From the NCBI GenBank assembly GCA_946404705.1, contig CAMJES010000062.1:1-9658 (forward strand): 9,658 nucleotides of DNA, written 5' to 3'. This document shows, one piece after another, positions 6,169-9,658 of the stretch. The position numbers were made by a program, and so were the translations under genes. The notes below the pieces were generated by a model. It was not told where the DNA came from. It was given only the letters and a program-made list of their open reading frames with translations, and ran no database searches. This DNA comes from an uncultured Ruminococcus sp. (GTDB taxonomy: Bacteria; Bacillota; Clostridia; Oscillospirales; Ruminococcaceae). The first letter of the stretch is position 1, and every line of letters begins with the position of its first letter.

Positions 6169-6768
6169 TTACATTTCGTTGCGATTTTCAAGTGCCTTGA
6201 AAAGCGTTGTCTTGTCGGCATATTCAACCATAGCTCCAACGGGAAGTCCGAAAGCAAGCCGTGTCACCTTCACACCGAGCGGCTTTAACAGCTTCGATAC
6301 ATAAACAGCGGTAGCCTCGCCCTCAACCGTAGGGTTCGTAGCCATAATGACTTCGTTCACACCGCCTGCATTCACCCTCGCGAGCAGCTCCTTTATGCGC
6401 AGCATTTCGGGCGTGATACCGTCCATCGGCGAAAGAAGCCCGTGCAGGACATGATAAACACCCTTGTATTCGTTCGTGCGTTCGAAAGCTTCGATATCCT
6501 TCGGCGCTTCGACAACGCATATCGTACCGTGGTCGCGCATATCGTCACCGCAAACGGGACAGATATCGTTCTCGGTGAAGTTCGCGCACACCTTGCAGTA
6601 TGTCACCTTTTGGTGCGCATTCATTATCGCATCGGAAAAAGCCTGTGCCTCCTCATCGCTCATCGTCATAACATGATAAGCGAGCCTTTGCGCCGACTTC
6701 ATGCCTATTCCGGGCAGCTTTGCGAACTGCTCGGCAAGCAGAACAAGCGGCAGAGCCGTTTTTGACAT
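6169..6768 (-). CDS. recR: Recombination mediator protein RecR
   Basis: RecR acts with RecO and RecF to load RecA at single-strand gaps during recombinational repair. The 199-residue length is exactly that of the family. In order it has a helix-hairpin-helix (AKLPGIGMKSAQRLAYHVM, about 16-34), a four-cysteine zinc finger (C58, C61, C70, C73 in YCKVC and ICPVCGD), and a Toprim domain (about 81-175) with ICVVEAPKDIEAFE and ATNPTVEGEATAVY. The last is followed by the Walker-B-like C-terminal LAFGLPVGAMVEYAD. The start is the ATG at 6768, preceded by AAAGGAA at 7-bp spacing. An in-frame TTG further upstream (6801) lacks such a site and would add 11 residues not seen in RecR. Its position after dnaX and ybaB is the classic bacterial arrangement. 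Confidence 0.97.
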   Translation of the reverse strand: MSKTALPLVLLAEQFAKLPGIGMKSAQRLAYHVMTMSDEEAQAFSDAIMNAHQKVTYCKVCANFTENDICPVCGDDMRDHGTICVVEAPKDIEAFERTNEYKGVYHVLHGLLSPMDGITPEMLRIKELLARVNAGGVNEVIMATNPTVEGEATAVYVSKLLKPLGVKVTRLAFGLPVGAMVEYADKTTLFKALENRNEM

Positions 6769-6806
6769 AAGATCATTCCTTTGATAAAGCTGATTATTCA
6801 AAATAT

Positions 6807-6832
6807 CGGGAATCCGTTGTTTCGGATTCCCG
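6807..6832 (-). terminator. Hairpin between ybaB and recR, possible attenuating terminator
   Basis: The perfect 10-bp stem CGGGAATCCG (6807-6816) and CGGATTCCCG (6823-6832) has a 6-nt loop and begins 11 bp past the ybaB stop codon. On the minus strand the following ATATTTTGAATAATC contains only a four-T run, weaker than the other terminators in the window. Partial termination or 3'-end stabilisation that lowers recR expression relative to dnaX-ybaB is plausible. It also leaves room for a recR-only transcript, but I see no good promoter. Confidence 0.6.
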
Positions 6833-6843
6833 ACTGTTTATTC

Positions 6844-7191
6844 TCAAAAGAGTCCGGGGAAGGAAACGCCGCCTGTGATAGCGCCCATTTCATTTTCGGA
6901 TGTTGTTTCGATCTGGTGAACAGCGTCGTTGAATGCGCTGATAACAAGATCCTGAAGCATCTCGATATCGTCCTTGTCAACAACGTCGGGCTTGATAGTG
7001 AGAGTTTTTATCTCTTTTTTGCCGTTCATGACAACTTCAACTGCGCCGCCGCCGGAGGTAGCCGTGAACTCTCTGTTCTCGATATCCTCCTGAAGAGCTG
7101 TGATCTGCTCCTGCATCTTCTGTGCCTGCTTGATCATACCCTGCATATTCTGAGCGCCGCCGCCCATTCCCTGTGGCAATCTTGCTTTCAT
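6844..7191 (-). CDS. ybaB: YbaB/EbfC-family nucleoid-associated DNA-binding protein
   Basis: This 115-residue protein belongs to the YbaB/EbfC family of small dimeric DNA-binding proteins that associate with the nucleoid. After a glycine/methionine-rich start (MKARLPQGMGGGAQNMQGM) comes the diagnostic helix of about residues 18-38 (MIKQAQKMQEQITALQEDI). The beta-hairpin EFTATSGGGAVEVVMNGKKEI (41-61), the TIKPDVVD strand and the helix MLQDLVISAFNDAVHQIE (78-95) follow. The tail ends GVSFPGLF. The ATG at 7191 has an AAAAGGAG site at 8-bp spacing. It lies 44 bp after dnaX and ahead of recR, matching the conserved dnaX-ybaB-recR order. A direct role in repair is suggested by context only. Confidence 0.95.
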   Translation of the reverse strand: MKARLPQGMGGGAQNMQGMIKQAQKMQEQITALQEDIENREFTATSGGGAVEVVMNGKKEIKTLTIKPDVVDKDDIEMLQDLVISAFNDAVHQIETTSENEMGAITGGVSFPGLF

Positions 7192-7235
7192 AATTATAAC
7201 TCCTTTTGGTTGTTTTTGATCTATCGGATCGGAAT

Positions 7236-8840
7236 TTACGACTGTTCGGTCGGGATTCCGTTTTCCTGCGCTTTTTTCAATATTGATTCTATCGGCGGCT
7301 TGCTGTTTGCGCCGTCCGATTTAGCCGTGCATTTCGCACAGATACGATAATTTTTGCCGGTTATCTTATAAATCGCCTTTTTCAGCTTTTCGGCATTGTC
7401 GGCAGTTTTCATCACCGCCATAAAGAACGAATTCTCCGAGAAAATGAGCATCATATCTCCGCTTTCAAGAGCATACGAACCGACAAGCGCCGCCGAACCC
7501 GACGGACAAGCCGCTTTATACTCTTCAAGGATATCCGCCCATTGCTCAACCGGCGTAAACGATGACGGATCGGGTCTGTTGTTCTGCTCGGGCGCAGCCT
7601 TTGCAGCCTGCGGTTTCACGGGTTCAGGCTTCGCCGCCGCTGTCCTGCCTGCATAAGAAGGCTGAACCGAAGCCGAAGCGAGCTTTTTCTCCAACATATC
7701 AATTTTAGCATAAATTTCGGAATTGTCAATAGAATTATTTGCAGAAGCCTTACTTGCGTTCTGCTTTGTGCATATCTTTATCATACACATTTCTATCTCA
7801 ACGCGCTTTGAGGGGACTCTGCCTATCTTGTCGCCCGTTTCCTGCAGAATTTCAAGGTTGGTGAATATCTCCTCCGAGGACATCTTCTCCGCAAGAGCCT
7901 TGACCTGCGCAACTTCGCTCGGCAGGCAGTTCAGCACAGCCGCGTCATCGGGAACAGTCTTTGCAAGCATAACATTTCTCAGCTGTCCGATAAGCTCGGC
8001 GCAAAGCTGCTGCATATCCTTGGACGAGTCGTAAAGCTCACCCACCGCCTTTACCGCTTCTGCGATATTATGGTCGGCAGCAGCTTCAAGAATACGGAAA
8101 ACAGGGCCGCTTCCTGCAATGCCTGCGGCGCTTGCAGCTATTTCCTCGGTAATATTATCGGAATAAGCCGTGCAGCGGTCAAGCAGCGAAAGCGCGTCAC
8201 GCATACCGCCATCCGAAGCCTTTGCGATAAGCAGCGCAGCCTCGTCCGAAAGCGTGAAGCTCTCCTGCTCTGCGACCCAGAGCAGCCTTTTTGCGATATC
8301 CTCAGGCTTTATTCTGTGAAAATCAAAGCGCTGGCAGCGCGAAAGAATAGTCGGCAGGACTTTGTGTATCTCGGTTGTTGCGAGTATAAATTTAACGTGT
8401 GCAGGCGGCTCCTCCATTATCTTGAGCAAAGCGTTGAACGCCGCAGGAGAGAGCATATGCACTTCATCTATGATGTATACCTTATATTTGCAGCGTTCGG
8501 GCATATAGACCGTACCCTCACGCAGGTCGCGGATATCCTCAACGCCGCTGTTGGAGGCTGCGTCTATCTCGATTATATCACCGAGCGCGCCTTCGTCAGC
8601 GTCACGGCATATCTCACATTCAAGGCAGGGGTTTCCGTCAACGGGGTGCAGACAGTTCATCGCCTTTGCAAGAATTCTTGCGCAGGTCGTCTTGCCCGTT
8701 CCTCTTGAACCCGTGAAAATATATGCATGGGCAGTTTTGCCCGATTTAAGCTGATTTATGAGCGTTTGTGTGACCTGCGGCTGCGATACGACATCGGCAA
8801 AGCTCAACGGTCTGTATTTTCTGTACAATGCTTGATACAA
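7236..8840 (-). CDS. dnaX: DNA polymerase III subunit tau/gamma (clamp loader ATPase)
   Basis: DnaX is the ATPase of the clamp loader that places the sliding clamp on primed DNA and, as tau, couples polymerase to helicase. With the start proposed here it has 534 residues. It carries Walker A GSRGTGKTT (about 44-52), a zinc module (C63, C72, C75, C78), Walker B YIIDEVHML (122-130), sensor 1 ATTEIHK (154-160) and the SRC arginine finger (167-169). A domain III clamp-loader collar follows, then an Ala/Pro-rich linker (about 390-427) and a C-terminal domain. The start is taken as the TTG at 8840, giving MYQALYRKYRP, which is how the family begins. AAGGAG (8849-8854) lies 8 bp upstream of it but only 1 bp from the GTG at 8849. 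The ribosome binding site overlaps the stop of the TPR gene. The E. coli-type A AAA AAG frameshift signal is not seen, so only tau is predicted. Confidence 0.97.
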   Translation of the reverse strand: MYQALYRKYRPLSFADVVSQPQVTQTLINQLKSGKTAHAYIFTGSRGTGKTTCARILAKAMNCLHPVDGNPCLECEICRDADEGALGDIIEIDAASNSGVEDIRDLREGTVYMPERCKYKVYIIDEVHMLSPAAFNALLKIMEEPPAHVKFILATTEIHKVLPTILSRCQRFDFHRIKPEDIAKRLLWVAEQESFTLSDEAALLIAKASDGGMRDALSLLDRCTAYSDNITEEIAASAAGIAGSGPVFRILEAAADHNIAEAVKAVGELYDSSKDMQQLCAELIGQLRNVMLAKTVPDDAAVLNCLPSEVAQVKALAEKMSSEEIFTNLEILQETGDKIGRVPSKRVEIEMCMIKICTKQNASKASANNSIDNSEIYAKIDMLEKKLASASVQPSYAGRTAAAKPEPVKPQAAKAAPEQNNRPDPSSFTPVEQWADILEEYKAACPSGSAALVGSYALESGDMMLIFSENSFFMAVMKTADNAEKLKKAIYKITGKNYRICAKCTAKSDGANSKPPIESILKKAQENGIPTEQS

Positions 8841-8854
8841 TACGCTCACTCCTT
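8838..8854 (-). promoter_or_regulatory. Ribosome binding site and TTG start of dnaX
   Basis: On the minus strand AAGGAG (8849-8854) is followed by TGAGCGTA and then TTG (8838-8840). The longer frame would start at the GTG at 8847-8849, whose first base is the last G of the ribosome binding site core, giving impossible spacing. The TTG choice also gives the conserved MYQALYRKYRP terminus. Confidence 0.8.
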
Positions 8855-9613
8855 ATATTTTTATCTTCATTTCATCATCTATCTTGTCATAAATTCCGAC
8901 GCTCTCGGCAATCTTACAATAGTATTGCTTAAAGCCGATCACATCAAACATATTCGCCGCAAGCGCCTTTGCATAAAAGTCACGGCTTACGTCAATATTC
9001 TTCATTCCGAGTTGTGCAAGTGAACAGCCGCCGAGCGCAAAAACATAGTTTCGCTCCATCTCAATGGAGATTGAAAAATACTTAAAGGCATTTTCATAGT
9101 CACCCATTGCAAGATAACACATTCCGTAGTCGGTATAAAGGAACTCGATAACAGCAGCCTTGCCGTCTATTTTGATAAGATCTTCATATATCTCCACAGC
9201 CTTCTTATACGAGCCGTTTTCGACATAACATCTTGCCAGCAGGATATTTACCATATAGTCCTTGTCATTAAGCCCGAGGTCGATAGCGTCACGGAAATAG
9301 TTTGCAGCGTTGGTATGATATCCCATAAGGCGGTAGGTATTGCCTATGTAGAAGCTTGCGACCGCTTTTTCGTGGTCGGTGCAGTCACATTCCAGTACCT
9401 CTTTAAGGCAGTCGATGCCGTCAACAAGCTCCTTGCAGCGGATACATTCCATACCGTCGCTGAAAAGGCGCGATTTTTTGGAAAGGCCTTTGAACACACC
9501 TTTTGTAATGCGTTTGTCAAAGCCTCTCCGTGCGGCGTACTTGGCTTCGGAGTATGCGGTCACAACAGCGGAAGCCGCAAGCGTGAACTCGCCCAATCCC
9601 AAAAATATCTTCT
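8853..9613 (-). CDS. Tetratricopeptide-repeat protein, 5' end missing
   Basis: The frame is open from the TAA at 8853 to the end of genomic sequence at 9613, so the true start is probably off the contig. A TTG at 9602 is possible, but only an A-rich AGAAGATATTT precedes it, without a good ribosome binding site. Counting from that TTG, the 249 residues contain a moderately hydrophobic start (FTLAASAVVTAY, 6-17) and a basic stretch. A cysteine-rich helix follows (C53, C56, C65, C72, C74; includes CIRC). Three to four TPR units cover about residues 78-215, with signatures such as ASFYIGNTYRLMGYHTNAANYF, AVEIYEDLIKID and YTDYGMCYLAMGDYENAFKYF. TPRs form protein-binding scaffolds. No partner can be named. 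It lies 12 bp upstream of dnaX, with the dnaX ribosome binding site overlapping its stop, so they are cotranscribed. Confidence 0.85.
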
Positions 9614-9658
9614 AGATCGGAAGAGCGTCGTGTAGGGAAAGAGTGTAGATCTCGGTGG
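9614..9658. other. Illumina sequencing adapter, not genomic
   Basis: From 9614 the sequence begins AGATCGGAAGAGCGTCGTGT and ends AGATCTCGGTGG. All 45 bases match, from memory, the reverse complement of the Illumina TruSeq universal (P5-side) adapter. The contig was evidently extended by untrimmed read-through into the adapter. It should be masked. Any reading frame that enters this stretch is artificial. Confidence 0.98.

Noticed and set aside
7192..7260. Sequence resemblance between the end of dnaX and the ybaB-recR hairpin (CGACTGTT and GGGATTCCG-like words)
   Set aside because: The shared words are 8-9 bases long, in different arrangement, and partly coding. Chance is sufficient.
7681..7695. 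Possible dnaX programmed frameshift site at the run of five A residues in GAGAAAAAGCTC
   Set aside because: In the reading frame it is G AAA AAG, not the A AAA AAG slippery heptamer, and no strong downstream stem was seen. Tau-only synthesis is simpler.
8070..8708. 212-residue open frame on the plus strand
   Set aside because: It is antisense to the ATPase core of dnaX, which has every catalytic motif. The composition is that of a shadow.
1..9658. Search for mobile elements, CRISPR repeats, toxin-antitoxin or defence genes
   Set aside because: I found no transposase, integrase, repeat-spacer pattern, target-site duplications or defence motifs. The genes are core chromosomal ones with uniform strand and style.

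Overview
The window looks like one end-to-end piece of a low-to-mid GC Firmicutes chromosome, most likely a gut Clostridia of the Ruminococcus/Oscillospiraceae type. This is inferred from the gene families (YesM/YesN-type two-component system, IscU-like/GGGtGRT pair, dnaX-ybaB-recR order), strong AAGGAGG-type ribosome binding sites and near-consensus sigma-A promoters. Every supported gene lies on the minus strand, so transcription runs from high to low coordinates. The right end is not genomic: the last 45 bases are Illumina adapter. The window is therefore a draft contig, and both terminal genes are cut.

Reading in the direction of transcription, the first block is a replication/repair cluster: a 5'-truncated TPR protein (8853-9613), dnaX (7236-8840), ybaB/ebfC (6844-7191) and recR (6169-6768). 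A 10-bp hairpin sits between ybaB and recR. Two tandem glutamine tRNAs follow, with anticodons UUG and CUG. They have their own promoter (6082-6110) and a strong intrinsic terminator (5804-5835).

Immediately after that terminator comes a tightly packed group: a DUF2461 protein (5106-5780), deoC (4453-5103) and a YesM-type sensor histidine kinase (2647-4434), with gaps of 2 and 18 bp. The partner YesN-type AraC-family response regulator (936-2492) is separated from the kinase by 154 bp. That gap holds an imperfect inverted repeat and a perfect-consensus promoter (TTGACA, 17 bp, TATAAT). The regulator gene ends at a 12-bp-stem terminator. The two-component system has no transporter or glycosidase beside it, so its signal and targets are not apparent here.

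The last block has its own promoter (814-842) and encodes an IscU/NifU-like Fe-S scaffold-like protein (67-759). It is followed, with the ribosome binding site overlapping the stop codon, by the first 17 codons of a GGGtGRT-family protein, whose role is unknown.

Most of the window is ordinary core genome, and I see no mobile element, CRISPR array or defence system. The points worth a second look are the scaffold/GGGtGRT pair, the coupling of deoC and DUF2461 to a transporter-less two-component system, its separately promoted regulator, and several start codons that the sequence places downstream of the longest reading frame.
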